Notes: generated from the letters alone by a model not told the origin. A stretch of 64,000 bases of DNA from Flavobacterium sp. CYK-55 (GCF_018413465.1 NZ_JAHCDK010000005.1:1-64000); one strand, 5' to 3'. Shown: positions 1-10,295, counted from the first letter of the stretch. Numbers and translations: made by a program.

Positions 1-425
1 ACAATCTTCACCAGCTGAAGTAGCTGAATATCCTGTTGGGATAGTAGCTCCGTAGCAAACTGAAGTTGCAGCGCCAACTGTGTAACCATCACCATCAGCA
101 TCTACATAAAGCATTGCTGTTTGGTATACTGCTGGGTTAGTATCGTTACAATCTGTTCCAGCAGAAGTTGCAGAGTAACCAGCAGGAGCTGAAGTACCTG
201 AACAAACTGAAGCAGTACCGTTGGTATAACCATCAGCATCAGCATCAACATAGTAAGTAGCAAGTTGATAGATAGATGCGTTAGTGTCATCACAATCAGT
301 GTTGTTTGAAACATAACCAGATGGTTGTGTACAAGCCATTTGTGAAACAGCAGCATTACCGAATCCGTCAGTATCAGCATCAGCATAATAAACAGCATTG
401 GCAAGTCCGGTACCTGATAAGGCAA
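1..425 (-). repeat. MopE-like Asp-rich metal-binding repeats (partial, off left edge)
   Basis: At least three units of about 45 residues follow the pattern YYxDxDxDGxG or YVDADADGY, then a Cys, then the NTDCDDTN type motif. The third unit is cut by the window edge after EDC. The spaced Asp residues resemble calcium-binding loops and each unit has paired cysteines. These repeats typically lie near the C-terminus of Bacteroidota surface proteins. Confidence 0.75.
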
Positions 426-3400
426 TCACCAATGGAGTGTTACCGTTAGGTGTTGTAGTATTAATGGTAATGTTCGCATTTCGAACACCGTCTTGAGCAG
501 GTGTGAAGGTAACCTCAAAAGTAGCGGTAGAAGCTCCGTTGATAACAGTAGCTGCATTGCTGACAACAAATTCAGCGTTGTCAGAAGTGATGGTTACGTC
601 TGAAGCTGAAGCCCCGGCATTGTTCAAAGTATATTGAACAGTGGTTGCAGAAGCATTCACACACACAGTTCCGTGCTCTGTTGCACCACTAGTCAATGAT
701 AAAGTTGGCCCAGCCGGAACCAATTCACCTGAAGGTAATATAATAGGAGTACCCGCAAAACCGGCAAAAGTAATTTTGGCTAATTGAGCCGATGTGAGTC
801 CGCCCACACCTACTTGAATTTTAGGACCGTTGGTGTTTGATTGACCTGCAGTTCCGTTCCAACCTGATACGGTAAGTGCTGAACCAGACCAATTTACAGC
901 ACTGCTGTTGGCAAAAGTCAAAGAGTGATTGGTGTTGCCCAAAACAATGGTTCCGGTAGAAGCTAAATTCAAAGTGCCCACAGTTTCAGAGAATCCGCCT
1001 GTATTGATCGTTCCTCCGTTGAAAATCAAGGCGCCAGAGTTGGCCAAAACACCACTGTTGCCCAATTGTAGTACACCGTCGGTTAAAGTAGTACCTCCGG
1101 TATAAGAGTTTAATACCGATGAAAGAGTAAGAGTGCTGCTTCCTGATTTTTGAAGCGCCACTTTGCTTGTTCCGTCTGTAATGGCCAAACCAAAATTGCT
1201 GGCCACAGTTCCGTCTATAGTTAAAGTAGCATCGGTAGCTGTTGCATTGTTCAAAATAGAACCGCCTCCTACACCGCTGTTGAGTGAAGCAAAGGTTTGG
1301 TTGAAACCGTTCAAGTCAAGGGTTCCACCGTTGCTGGTTGAATAACCCATGGTAACTTGTGTTGTGGTTGGGAAGGCATTGTTGATGCCCAGTTTGATTC
1401 TTCCGCTGGTAGCAGCGTTGAATAAGGTAGCACCCGTATAAGTGTTGGCTGCATTCAAAGTAATGGTTCCGGCGCCTCCTGAAGCTCCGGCAGCAAACAT
1501 CAAATCAGCTGAACCGCTGATGACGCTATTAACGGTCAAATCAAATCCGCTGGTAGCGCCCAATCCGGTTTTGATGGCCGAGTTGTTGACGATGTTGGCA
1601 TTGCTGCTTAAACTGGTTCCTACTGCAGTAGCTACAATAGGTGCAATTGAAGCTGTTCCGGTACCGCCGGCTGAAGTAATGGTCACCGGCACTGAAAGAA
1701 CTGCATTGGTTCTTGATAAATTGATTCTTTGTGCTACAGCGGTAATACTTTGTGCTGAAGTCAATGTAATACCAGCACCAGTTCCGCCTGATACATTTCC
1801 GATACTGATGGTTCCGCTGGCAGGAATTGTTGTGTTGACATTTGGAGCCAAAGTCAAGTTAACATTATCTGCTAAGAGGGTATTCACGGCTGGTAAAACA
1901 ATTGTTCCGCTTCCGGTAGCCAATGTATATCCGTTGGTATCTATATTCAAATTAGGTGCTGTAACCGCAAAAGTTGTTCCGGCGGCAATGCTAATGGTTC
2001 CCGCATTTCCGGCAATAGTTGCATTCAAAGGAGTCGTGTTGGTTACCCATGGCACCAATGAACCGGTTGTGTTTGGTGTTCTCCAATTGCTGGTGGCCGA
2101 GTTATCCCAAGTACCGGTTCCTCCAGTGGCTGAGCTAGCAGCACCATCAGCATCCCAGTAATATCTAGCCTCAACCGGAGTTGCTGAAGTAACCACACCG
2201 TTGGTCCAGTTGGTTCCTTTGCGTACAAAAACTTTAAAGTTATAAGTGGTTCCGTTGGTCAATGAAGTAATGGTAGCATTACTCAAAGAACCTTTGTATA
2301 CGATGACACCGCCGTCAAAGGTGCTGTTGGTTGCATCGGTAAAGCTTGATGAGTTCACCGTATATGCACTACCGTCACCTGTTGGGATTTCGCTGCTAAA
2401 AGCAGAAGTTGAAGCAACCACAAGCGCTTGATCATAACAATCTCCGTAGTTCCAACTCACAACCGATTGTCCGCTGCCGTTGGTGGCCGCTAGTGACGAT
2501 ACTTCATCAGGAGTTGTGCACGGAGCACCGAGAATTCCGGTTAAGTTGACATCATCTAAAATCCATGATTCGTTGGCTGAGTTACACTCAAGGGTAATAC
2601 GGATTTTGAGGTTGGCTACCGATGGCAATGAAGTAACCGTAGCGGTTGTGATGGCCGAACTGCCCGAAGTAATGGTTCCGGTTCCGGTGGTGTTGAAATT
2701 GGTGTATAAATCGTTGGCAGCATATACTTTAGTTCCTGATCCCGTTGGCGCAAATGACCAACGAACGTTTGAACTGGTGGTGCTTACCACGGCTTGTTTG
2801 TACCAGGTGGTACCTCCGTCAGGACTCACTTCAATCAAAGCAAAGTCAATAGGGGTGCTTGCACCTAAAATGGTAGTTCCTGTAGCGTTGTCCATTCCGT
2901 TTCCGCTAGATCCCAATGACATTCCGGCAATTCTAAACGAAGCTTGAATATTGGTATACGATGAAGCATCAACCGTTGCAAAAGTAAAAACTCTACCGGT
3001 ATTCAACGAGCCTGAGGCAGGTCCTTGCACACGGTAACCTCTGGCACCCGATGCGAACAAATTGGTTGTAGCAGGAGCATCATTGCTTGAGTTTCCGGAT
3101 TGACCAGAGCTAAAACCGGTGTTGGTTCCCGGAGTTCCGATATCTGAAGTAGTGAAAGTCAAAGTTGGTGTAGCCGGAACTACTTCAAAATCTTGTGAAG
3201 CCAATACGCTAGGAGCAGTTGTAATATTGGCGGTTAATCCGGTAGGTTGCGGATTGATGATGTAGTTGGCTCCGTCTGCTCCGTCTAAGGTAGCTGTGGA
3301 TGTAACGGCAATATTGTTTCCGACTTCAGCCGAGGCAAAAACTCCGGTTCCGATAAGTGTAACTACATCAGTTCCTAAAGTTCCAATGAGGGTTCCCGAA

Positions 3401-6400
3401 ATTGTAGCTGCAGTAGTACCGTCATATTGTTTGCTGGCTGCTGCCGGTGAGAAAATAGTCAGAGAAAACGGCGTAACATCGGCCACAAGCCCGGCAGGTT
3501 GGGTCAAAGAGTAATTGCCTGCTTGCGCTCCGCTGAGTGTATAACCGGTTACGGTAATCGGTTTGTTGGTACCTACCGTTTTGCTGGCAAATGAAGCTGA
3601 AGGTGTACCTGATATCGCAACATCATCTGTTCCGATTACACCATTCAAAGTTGCAGTGCCGCTCAAAGTTGCAGCGGTGGTTCTGTCATAAACGCGTGAA
3701 ACACCTGAAAGACCACTGATGGTTAGTGCCAATGGTGTAATGTTGCCACTCAAACCGCTAGGTTGTGTTAGGCTGTAGTTGGCAGCATCGGCACCATTTA
3801 AAGTAAGTTGTGTACCCACAGAAATTCCGTTGCCCACATTAACACTGTCAAATGTTCCGTTACCACTTACGTTTACGATATCCGGACTAATCACTCCTTG
3901 TAAAGTTGCTCCGTTGATGGTGGCTGAATTATTTCCGTCATAAACTTTATCAGAAACTGAAGCGCCAATTACAGTTAAAGTTAAAGGCGTAATATTAGCA
4001 GTAAGGGTAGGTTGAATTAAAGTATAGTTACCCGCTTGTGCACCGCTCAGTACAGAAGTTGAAATCACATTGATGTTGTTTCCAGCAGCAAAGGTTTCAA
4101 AAAATCCAGAACCAACAAAAGTCACATCGTCTGAACCAACCACGTCGTTGAGGGTTCCGGTTACTTGTGCAGCATCAGTTCGGTCGTATACCTTATCTGA
4201 AGCAGTAGCATTGACGGTAATTTCTTTTGGTGTAATATTCAATCCTTGAACCACAGGTATCGCTGAATCATATACTGAATCACCACTTTGACTGGCCGTG
4301 ATGTTGACAAATCCGGCACTAATTATATGCACACGATAAGTATCAGGCGCAACACCCGGAACAATGGTAGCAACAGCGGTGTCTGATGAAGCATAAGTAA
4401 CTGCTAAACCAGAATCTGAGGTTGCCGTTAAATCAAAATCGGTTGAGCCATAAACCACATCGCTCAAAGAATCAAAAGTAATGGTTTGCGGCAATAGGGG
4501 AGCTGAACCTATGTTGGCGGTTAAACCTATAGGTTGGGTTAGGGTATAGTTGGCGATATCAGCACCAATCAAAGTAGAAGTAGAAGTAACCGGAATATTT
4601 ACACCTACACTTGCGCTGGCAAATTCTCCAGACAAAATTACGTCAACATCATCAGGAATAACAACCCCTGAAAGTGTACCGGTAATGATAGCTGTAGTGG
4701 TTCCGTCATACGTTTTGTTTTGTGCAACGGCTCCGACAATTGTCAAAGCTTTTGGTGTAATGTTGGCTGTTAAACCCGTAGGTTGAACCAATTCATAGTT
4801 GGTGCCTTGAGCACCCGCCAAGGTTGAAAATGAGGTAACGTTGATTCCGTCACCGGCCAAGAAAGTGTCAAAAGCGGCACTGGCATTTAAGCTCACGTCA
4901 TCGGGCGAGATTACCCCGGTCAATGTGCCTGAAAGGATAGCATTGGTATTGCCATCGTATATTTTATTTTGCGCAACCGCACCTGAAATCGTTAAATTTT
5001 TTGGGGTGATGTTGGCCGTTAAACCAGTAGGTTGTGAAAAAGTATAGCTGGAAGCATTTGTCCCGTTTAAGGTCAAAGCAGCAGTGACTGATTTGTTGTT
5101 TCCAACATTAAAATTGTCAAAAGTTCCGCCGCCTTGAACGGTGATGATGTCTCCATTTACCGTTCCTGAAGCTGTAGCTCCGGTAATGGTGGCTGTGGTG
5201 GTTCTGTCATAAGTTTTATCTTGTGCCGTAGCTCCACTAATAGTCAGCGTTAAAGGAGTAACACTACTCGCTGCAGTGGCTACGTTCACTTGGGTGGCCG
5301 GAGCCGAGACACAGCTGATGTTTCCTGAGTAAGTTCCAACGGTAGTGGTAGCGGCCAATCGAACATATATAGTAGTAGCGCTTACAGTACCTGAACTTGG
5401 TACAATGGTTAAAGAACTGGCATAACCCGATGTTCCTGGTGCCGTCTGAGAAATTTCATAACCTGCCGGAGCAGTAATCACCAAATCATTGCTGTTGAGT
5501 TGTGTACCTGCAACCGTAAATGTTGTGGGCGTAGCCGAGGCGGTACCATAGGTAGTTGAAACTGCTGATAAAGGTGTTCCGGTTACTGTAATTTTTGGCC
5601 CTGATAAAGTAATGTTATAGGTTGGAAAAGTAGATGCGGATCCTGAAGTTCCGAACCATTTAGTGCTGTTGGCAATCAAAGCCAAGACATTGGCCGCTGT
5701 GTCTGAAATAGTCACGTTTGTGGCGGCTGTGTTACCGTTGGCAAAATAGCCGTTGGCATTGGTTGTTGTAGGTAAATTCAAGAAGTTGTTCCCAGTTAAA
5801 GCGGTGGGTTGGACCGTATTGGCAGCGGCTGAAGTAGCAGAAAGAGCAGTGCCGAAATTGCCGCCAAAAATCAAGGTAATTCCCGATTGAGACGCCCAAT
5901 TGGCCGTAGGTCCTTGAAACAAGAACAACTGATCACCACTTCCGTTGAGTGCAAAGTTGGTAGGGTTGTTACTGCTCCAACCGGTTCCGGTAATAGATTG
6001 TCCGTTGGTCCAAGTAAGGACGGTTCCTGCTGTTTGAGCAGCGGGAGCTGTGTAGGTTAAAAAACCTTCTCCGGTTCTACCGGTGGCACCAGCTGTAAAT
6101 CCGTTATCGGTAATATTAATAACGGTACCTGCGCTGATATCTTTGAGCAAGATAATAGCAATTTTGTCTGGATTAGCCGAGTTAAAACCTACAATGGCGG
6201 CATCACCTGCGGACAAGGTTGTCTGAGAGAAACCTTTTTGAATGTTGCCCACAAAAAGGGTCAACAACAAAAAAAGAAAAGCCCAACCGGATGATGAAAA
6301 TCCGGATGCTTTAGCAAATCGATTTTGAAAGGATGTTCTCTGGCTTGGGTTAGAAAAAACCAAAGAACCGATACCTTTCAAAGGGTGTAAAGTTGATTTC

Positions 6401-6402
6401 AT
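1..6402 (-). CDS. Giant repetitive secreted adhesin-like protein (C-terminus beyond window)
   Basis: This is an open frame of 2,134 codons with no stop, running off the left edge, so the C-terminus (where a T9SS sorting domain would sit) is not seen. The start is the ATG at 6402. An unusually long N-region (about 39 residues) precedes a hydrophobic core at residues 40-51 and a likely cleavage after GFSQ near residue 60. In order, I see an N-terminal beta-rich module, seven YDG-type repeats of about 85 residues (residues ~381-1060), and a beta-sandwich and FN3-like middle. Next come autotransporter-type beta-strand repeats with the motif NSYTGGTTL (around bases 950-1450), an ASH-like domain, and Asp-rich MopE-like metal-binding repeats (residues ~1995-2134). 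Composition is rich in Thr, Gly, Ala and Asn with few charged residues. From family knowledge this is a cell-surface filament or adhesin, probably exported by Sec then T9SS. The ligand is unknown. Confidence 0.85.
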   Translation of the reverse strand, partial: MKSTLHPLKGIGSLVFSNPSQRTSFQNRFAKASGFSSSGWAFLFLLLTLFVGNIQKGFSQTTLSAGDAAIVGFNSANPDKIAIILLKDISAGTVINITDNGFTAGATGRTGEGFLTYTAPAAQTAGTVLTWTNGQSITGTGWSSNNPTNFALNGSGDQLFLFQGPTANWASQSGITLIFGGNFGTALSATSAAANTVQPTALTGNNFLNLPTTTNANGYFANGNTAATNVTISDTAANVLALIANSTKWFGTSGSASTFPTYNITLSGPKITVTGTPLSAVSTTYGTASATPTTFTVAGTQLNSNDLVITAPAGYEISQTAPGTSGYASSLTIVPSSGTVSATTIYVRLAATTTVGTYSGNISCVSAPATQVNVATAASSVTPLTLTISGATAQDKTYDRTTTATITGATASGTVNGDIITVQGGGTFDNFNVGNNKSVTAALTLNGTNASSYTFSQPTGLTANITPKNLTISGAVAQNKIYDGNTNAILSGTLTGVISPDDVSLNASAAFDTFLAGDGINVTSFSTLAGAQGTNYELVQPTGLTANITPKALTIVGAVAQNKTYDGTTTAIITGTLSGVVIPDDVDVILSGEFASASVGVNIPVTSTSTLIGADIANYTLTQPIGLTANIGSAPLLPQTITFDSLSDVVYGSTDFDLTATSDSGLAVTYASSDTAVATIVPGVAPDTYRVHIISAGFVNITASQSGDSVYDSAIPVVQGLNITPKEITVNATASDKVYDRTDAAQVTGTLNDVVGSDDVTFVGSGFFETFAAGNNINVISTSVLSGAQAGNYTLIQPTLTANITPLTLTVIGASVSDKVYDGNNSATINGATLQGVISPDIVNVSGNGTFDSVNVGNGISVGTQLTLNGADAANYSLTQPSGLSGNITPLALTISGLSGVSRVYDRTTAATLSGTATLNGVIGTDDVAISGTPSASFASKTVGTNKPITVTGYTLSGAQAGNYSLTQPAGLVADVTPFSLTIFSPAAASKQYDGTTAATISGTLIGTLGTDVVTLIGTGVFASAEVGNNIAVTSTATLDGADGANYIINPQPTGLTANITTAPSVLASQDFEVVPATPTLTFTTSDIGTPGTNTGFSSGQSGNSSNDAPATTNLFASGARGYRVQGPASGSLNTGRVFTFATVDASSYTNIQASFRIAGMSLGSSGNGMDNATGTTILGASTPIDFALIEVSPDGGTTWYKQAVVSTTSSNVRWSFAPTGSGTKVYAANDLYTNFNTTGTGTITSGSSAITTATVTSLPSVANLKIRITLECNSANESWILDDVNLTGILGAPCTTPDEVSSLAATNGSGQSVVSWNYGDCYDQALVVASTSAFSSEIPTGDGSAYTVNSSSFTDATNSTFDGGVIVYKGSLSNATITSLTNGTTYNFKVFVRKGTNWTNGVVTSATPVEARYYWDADGAASSATGGTGTWDNSATSNWRTPNTTGSLVPWVTNTTPLNATIAGNAGTISIAAGTTFAVTAPNLNIDTNGYTLATGSGTIVLPAVNTLLADNVNLTLAPNVNTTIPASGTISIGNVSGGTGAGITLTSAQSITAVAQRINLSRTNAVLSVPVTITSAGGTGTASIAPIVATAVGTSLSSNANIVNNSAIKTGLGATSGFDLTVNSVISGSADLMFAAGASGGAGTITLNAANTYTGATLFNAATSGRIKLGINNAFPTTTQVTMGYSTSNGGTLDLNGFNQTFASLNSGVGGGSILNNATATDATLTIDGTVASNFGLAITDGTSKVALQKSGSSTLTLSSVLNSYTGGTTLTDGVLQLGNSGVLANSGALIFNGGTINTGGFSETVGTLNLASTGTIVLGNTNHSLTFANSSAVNWSGSALTVSGWNGTAGQSNTNGPKIQVGVGGLTSAQLAKITFAGFAGTPIILPSGELVPAGPTLSLTSGATEHGTVCVNASATTVQYTLNNAGASASDVTITSDNAEFVVSNAATVINGASTATFEVTFTPAQDGVRNANITINTTTPNGNTPLVIALSGTGLANAVYYADADTDGFGNAAVSQMACTQPSGYVSNNTDCDDTNASIYQLATYYVDADADGYTNGTASVCSGTSAPAGYSATSAGTDCNDTNPAVYQTAMLYVDADGDGYTVGAATSVCYGATIPTGYSATSAGEDC
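3225..5262 (-). repeat. Seven tandem YDG-domain repeats inside the giant adhesin
   Basis: Seven coding repeats of about 250 bp each encode units of the pattern TPxxLTIxGAxAxxKxYD(G/R)TT...GxF...L.G..A.NY.L.QPxGL.ANI. The third and fourth are separated by a bacterial Ig-like insert beginning LPQTITF. Units have diverged at the protein level (for example YDG versus YDR) and are not identical in DNA, so the array is old rather than freshly amplified. Such repeats form stacked beta domains in long bacterial surface proteins. Confidence 0.8.
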
Positions 6403-6556
6403 TTTTAAGTTAATTATTAATTGTTTTGGAAATAAATTTATTGGGTTACTAAGAGAATGTTATCAAGTAAAAGTTATCAATGCATTAATAAAACCGAACT
6501 GATTTAGCCCCTGTTTTTGAATGTTTTTTAGGGCAGATAATCAATGATTTAAGATA

Positions 6557-9500
6557 TTATTGCATCCATTTTTTGAAGTGTATTTTGTTGTTTTCATCGG
6601 TAATTTCAATCAGTAAAAGCCCGTTCATGTCTGGCTTTGTGAGGGTATATTTAGAAGTGGTTATACCCCTCTGATCAAATACAATTCTACCGGCCACATC
6701 GTAAATTTTTATTTGTTTGATGCGTTGGTTTCCGAGCTCTATTTTTATCTGATTTTGCTCTTGGAATACCCAAATAGAATCTGTTGAAGGCTCTTGCTTA
6801 ACAATTCCTAAACTTGGTTGGGTGTAGTGAATCACAAATCGGTCGTCAAAACTTCCGGCTAGCGATGAAAATGGGTAACTTGAATCCTTTAAATTGTGTA
6901 AAATTCCCAAAGATTTATCTTCTAAGTAGACTCCTTGGTTTTCAAATAGCCCATCCCATTGCGCCAGTGAAATCTGATAAGTTCCGGCTGTTGAAATCCT
7001 GCAGCCCAAAACAACGGTATCTTGCAAATCAAAAGGCAAAGATTTTCCTTGGATGCTGAGTTTGTAAGTGTCTGTTTTAGAATAAAAACTCAAAGAATTC
7101 CCCGCTTCGAGCAGCAAACCATCATAGGCAGGTTCATATTGATTGGTTGCGTTTTGCACATAGCCAATTAACAGTTGTTGGTAGTTGTTTTGACTGTCGG
7201 TTAAGTTAAGCCAAATGCGGTGCTTTTCTGAATTCAAACTTTGATTTCGGTAAAAACGATCGTTGTTTGAAGCCACGCGCATGCTGTTGTTGAACTGCGC
7301 CGCACCACTGGCAATAGCCTTAATCATAAAAGCTTGTCCGGCGGCTATATATCCGTTTGGAGCCAGGTTGTTGGCACCCGGCACTCCGGTCCCTGTTCCG
7401 GTGCTTCCGGTAAAATTATAAGCGGCATAGTCACTAAAAACATAGTTGCTATTGGTAATGGGGGTATTGTGTGTCCAGAAATAAAGGGTAGTTCCGCTTC
7501 CAAAAACACTCGGATTGGCCAAGATAAAATCATCGGCTTTAAGGGCGCTAGGATATGGATTACCCAGACAGTTTAAATCATGAGTCGGGTCAGTATAAGT
7601 TACATTGATGCTGTAGTTTCCGTTGTTGGGTTTGCCGTAAAAAGAGCCGTGAAAAACAGCCGTTGATACTGGGTCAAAATTCTGCGGAGCTCTGATGATG
7701 TAGCCTTTAGCAATATCCATTGGGGTTAATGCAGGAGCGGTCACATTTTCCCAATTGTAGATAGCGGGATTAAACCAATAGTATTTATCAGACATGGTTA
7801 AAGGTGAAAATACAGCCATGATTTGGGCATCAACCGGAGATGACCAATAAGTGTAATCATATTTTCGCACCGGAGTTGTATCTCTTTTGTAGGTAATGTT
7901 TCCGGTGTTGGCAACATTGTTGACTTGTACTAATGAAGCGTTGTTTTCAAAAGTGAGTGTTCCTCCGGTCACTTTGAGTTCGTTGGTAATATTCAGGGTG
8001 TGGGTTGAATTAAAAGCCACATTTCCGGAACGAACCACTACAGAGCAAGCACTCATATCAGCTGTTGAACTATAGTCGGCATCAAAAATGACACGCTTAG
8101 AACTGCTGGGTGCACCAGAACTCCAGCTCCCGTTCCATATCGTTTCATCCATCAAAATTTGGATAGGTGCGGTGTAGGCCAGCAAACAACTTCCGTTTTG
8201 AACCGCCGCACGCACGTAAATGGTTTGTGTTACCGTACCTAAATTCAATGGGCTTAAGGTTGTTGTGGTCAAATTAATATCAGCAATATTGGTTGTAAAG
8301 GCGGCATCATCGGCGGTTTGCCATTTAACCACCGAACCTGTATTTCCTGAGAGTGTTAAAGCCGAACTAATCAATCCGTCAGCACACAAAGTTTGTGGGC
8401 TTGAAATGGTTCCGGCTACAGTGGGGGCCAATACATAAAACGGACCCGCCCATGCAGTACTGTTGACACCTCCGCAAGCATTGGTGGCTCGCACAGCAAA
8501 GTATCTTGGCCCATAAGCCGAAGCAGATGGAGGGGTGTATGAAGCGGTATTGCTCAAAGGAATTGCGCTAGCACCCACAAAGCTTGCTGACGAATTGTAA
8601 TACCATTGGTAAGTGGTGGCTCCGGTAGCTGTAATGGTTATGGGTGAAAAGGCAGTTCCTTGACAAACGGTTTGTGAACCACTGGGTTGGGTAGTAATGA
8701 CCGGAACCGTATTTCGGGTAAAGGTGACGGTATTACTCACCGTTGAACAACCATTAAAAGTATAGGTATAAATTAAATCAGGGATGGTTGCTCCTGTATA
8801 TGCCGTAGGTGAAGCAATGGGCGTAGACGGACTAGAAGCTCTAGAGAAAAAACCGGTTCCTCCGGTCGGATTACCCGCTGATGAGATAAGCGTGTTTAAA
8901 TTAAACGAAACAGCAGCACAAGCCGAACCGCTCGTAAGTGCTATGGTTGGTTTTACTTTGACTGTGACCGTGGCTGTTCCGGTATTGTTGCTGCCCGGTT
9001 GCCCGTTGGCATTGGTTACCGATACAATGGTGTAGCTTTTGGTGGTCGTCGGATTGACTGATATGGGGCTTCCGCTGGTATAATTGTTAACGGTAAAATT
9101 TGTAGTTCCATCAGTGTATATTAAGGTAAATGGTCCGGTACCTCCGGTGATGTTCACCGCCAAATTGGTTGATGAACCGTTGCAAATCGTTGCTGTTCCG
9201 GTTATGGCCGATGCAGTTGGCCCTGGATTCAAAGTGCCCGAAAAAGAGACATTGTCAAAACGCCAAGTTCCCAACGGATTGGCCACCAAAGTCGGGATGG
9301 ACGTTTGCCGGAATTCAGTAGTAAACTGGTAATAAGCAGCCAGAATTCGCACACCAAAATTAGCATTGTTGTTGGCACCGCTGATGCCGGAAAAATCCAC
9401 GCGGATTCTTCGGTATTGATCACCTATAGTATTGGTTTCAAAGCAACCGTTGCCATTAATCGAGCCGTTGCAAAAAGTTGTATTGGCCACTGACATAACA

Positions 9501-9949
9501 AAAGGCGTCCAAGTACTTCCGTCTAAAGTATATTGTAAACGAATGGTATTGGCCGAAGTGTTGGACCAACGTTGATCCCAGGTAAAAAAGATATTTTGAT
9601 ATCCAAACGTACTGGTGTTGAACTGAACTCCGTTGCTTTCGTTGCTGGTTCCCGGATCAAACGGATTCAACGCCCAAGCATTCACTCCGTTTTGTGCTCC
9701 ACAACCAGCACCGGTAGTAGCATCCATTCCGGTGGCGGAACCCGGAGTGATTAATTCGGTTGTAAAATTAGGATTGATAACCGCTGAAGTTCCGGCTCCA
9801 ATGTTAGCTGTCGGATTGGCCACCGCACCTTGTAAAGGATCAAAAGTCCACGAGGATATAACAGTTTGGGCATTGCTTTTAAAAATGCTCAAAGCGCAAC
9901 ACAAAATCAGTAAAAACCATGTGTTTGCATTGAATAATTTTGTTTTCAT
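6557..9949 (-). CDS. Large T9SS cargo protein with Ig-like repeats and C-terminal sorting domain
   Basis: The product is 1,130 residues. A Sec signal peptide spans residues 1-28 and ends KSNAQ. The N-terminal ~220 residues form a beta-sandwich module ending in NNNANFGVRI and WRFDNVSF. A series of Ig-like domains follows, several with conserved Cys pairs (motifs such as VCQGTAFSP and QWYYNSSA). A low-complexity-free region of about 500 residues precedes the C-terminus. The last ~75 residues form a type-A-like T9SS sorting domain (KQIKIYDVAGRIVFDQ ... LLLIEITDENN, ending in Lys-rich KKWMQ). Expected location is the cell surface or medium. It lies just upstream, on the same strand, of the giant adhesin, 154 bp away, so the two could be co-expressed. 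No enzymatic motif is recognisable; adhesion or matrix function is an inference. Confidence 0.8.
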   Translation of the reverse strand: MKTKLFNANTWFLLILCCALSIFKSNAQTVISSWTFDPLQGAVANPTANIGAGTSAVINPNFTTELITPGSATGMDATTGAGCGAQNGVNAWALNPFDPGTSNESNGVQFNTSTFGYQNIFFTWDQRWSNTSANTIRLQYTLDGSTWTPFVMSVANTTFCNGSINGNGCFETNTIGDQYRRIRVDFSGISGANNNANFGVRILAAYYQFTTEFRQTSIPTLVANPLGTWRFDNVSFSGTLNPGPTASAITGTATICNGSSTNLAVNITGGTGPFTLIYTDGTTNFTVNNYTSGSPISVNPTTTKSYTIVSVTNANGQPGSNNTGTATVTVKVKPTIALTSGSACAAVSFNLNTLISSAGNPTGGTGFFSRASSPSTPIASPTAYTGATIPDLIYTYTFNGCSTVSNTVTFTRNTVPVITTQPSGSQTVCQGTAFSPITITATGATTYQWYYNSSASFVGASAIPLSNTASYTPPSASAYGPRYFAVRATNACGGVNSTAWAGPFYVLAPTVAGTISSPQTLCADGLISSALTLSGNTGSVVKWQTADDAAFTTNIADINLTTTTLSPLNLGTVTQTIYVRAAVQNGSCLLAYTAPIQILMDETIWNGSWSSGAPSSSKRVIFDADYSSTADMSACSVVVRSGNVAFNSTHTLNITNELKVTGGTLTFENNASLVQVNNVANTGNITYKRDTTPVRKYDYTYWSSPVDAQIMAVFSPLTMSDKYYWFNPAIYNWENVTAPALTPMDIAKGYIIRAPQNFDPVSTAVFHGSFYGKPNNGNYSINVTYTDPTHDLNCLGNPYPSALKADDFILANPSVFGSGTTLYFWTHNTPITNSNYVFSDYAAYNFTGSTGTGTGVPGANNLAPNGYIAAGQAFMIKAIASGAAQFNNSMRVASNNDRFYRNQSLNSEKHRIWLNLTDSQNNYQQLLIGYVQNATNQYEPAYDGLLLEAGNSLSFYSKTDTYKLSIQGKSLPFDLQDTVVLGCRISTAGTYQISLAQWDGLFENQGVYLEDKSLGILHNLKDSSYPFSSLAGSFDDRFVIHYTQPSLGIVKQEPSTDSIWVFQEQNQIKIELGNQRIKQIKIYDVAGRIVFDQRGITTSKYTLTKPDMNGLLLIEITDENNKIHFKKWMQ

Positions 9950-9989
9950 GTGCTTGTTTTTTAGGTTGTTGCAATTTGCTGTAAGCCTT

Positions 9990-10017
9990 TTGTTATTTGT
10001 TTACAAAATTATCTTTG
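9990..10017 (+). promoter_or_regulatory. Possible promoter pair in the divergent gap 9950-10295
   Basis: TTG at 9990-9992, 17 nt, then TATCTTTG at 10010-10017 fits the Bacteroidota consensus on the plus strand. On the minus strand the overlapping TAATTTTG also fits a -7 core for the gene starting at 9949. Only one of the two may be real. The rest of this 345-bp divergent gap is AT-rich, with no gene visible. Confidence 0.3.
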
Positions 10018-10269
10018 AACAAGCCAATGCCCTTTTTGTAAAGGTTAAGGTTCAATGAAATTAATCTTTAGTTGCAAGACCTTCAGTGAGTTGCGGAAAC
10101 AATAATTTAACACAGCTTTTTTTGTCTGTAAAATCAATAAAAAGAGGTGATTTGGTGTTCTAGATGCTTTAAAACAGGTTAAAAAAAAGTATATAAATCG
10201 TAAAGAATCTTTCGGTTCTATTTCACAATCTGATAACATCGGGTTAACCCCTGCGCACTATGTGATTTC

Positions 10270-10277
10270 TAGCTTTG
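10270..10277 (+). promoter_or_regulatory. Promoter -7 element with upstream palindrome
   Basis: TAGCTTTG matches the Bacteroidota -7 consensus TAnnTTTG and lies 18 nt before the ATG at 10296. No clean TTG sits at the usual distance. Instead a perfect palindrome GGGTTAACCC (10241-10250) occupies the -33 region, which suggests a regulator-dependent promoter for the downstream three-gene operon. Confidence 0.5.
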
Positions 10278-10295
10278 TGGGCAAATCATTGCATT

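Noticed and set aside
102..425. 107-codon minus-strand frame near the left edge
   Set aside because: It is a shifted frame inside the giant adhesin. The true frame continues uninterrupted through it and encodes clear metal-binding repeats.
1442..2161. 239-codon plus-strand frame
   Set aside because: Antisense to the adhesin. It is hydrophobic low-complexity sequence caused by codon bias of a Thr/Ala/Gly-rich gene, with no ribosome binding or domain evidence.
3225..5262. Regularly spaced repeats that could look like a CRISPR array
   Set aside because: Repeat period is about 250 bp, units are diverged and all lie in one protein frame. No short identical repeats with unique spacers exist.
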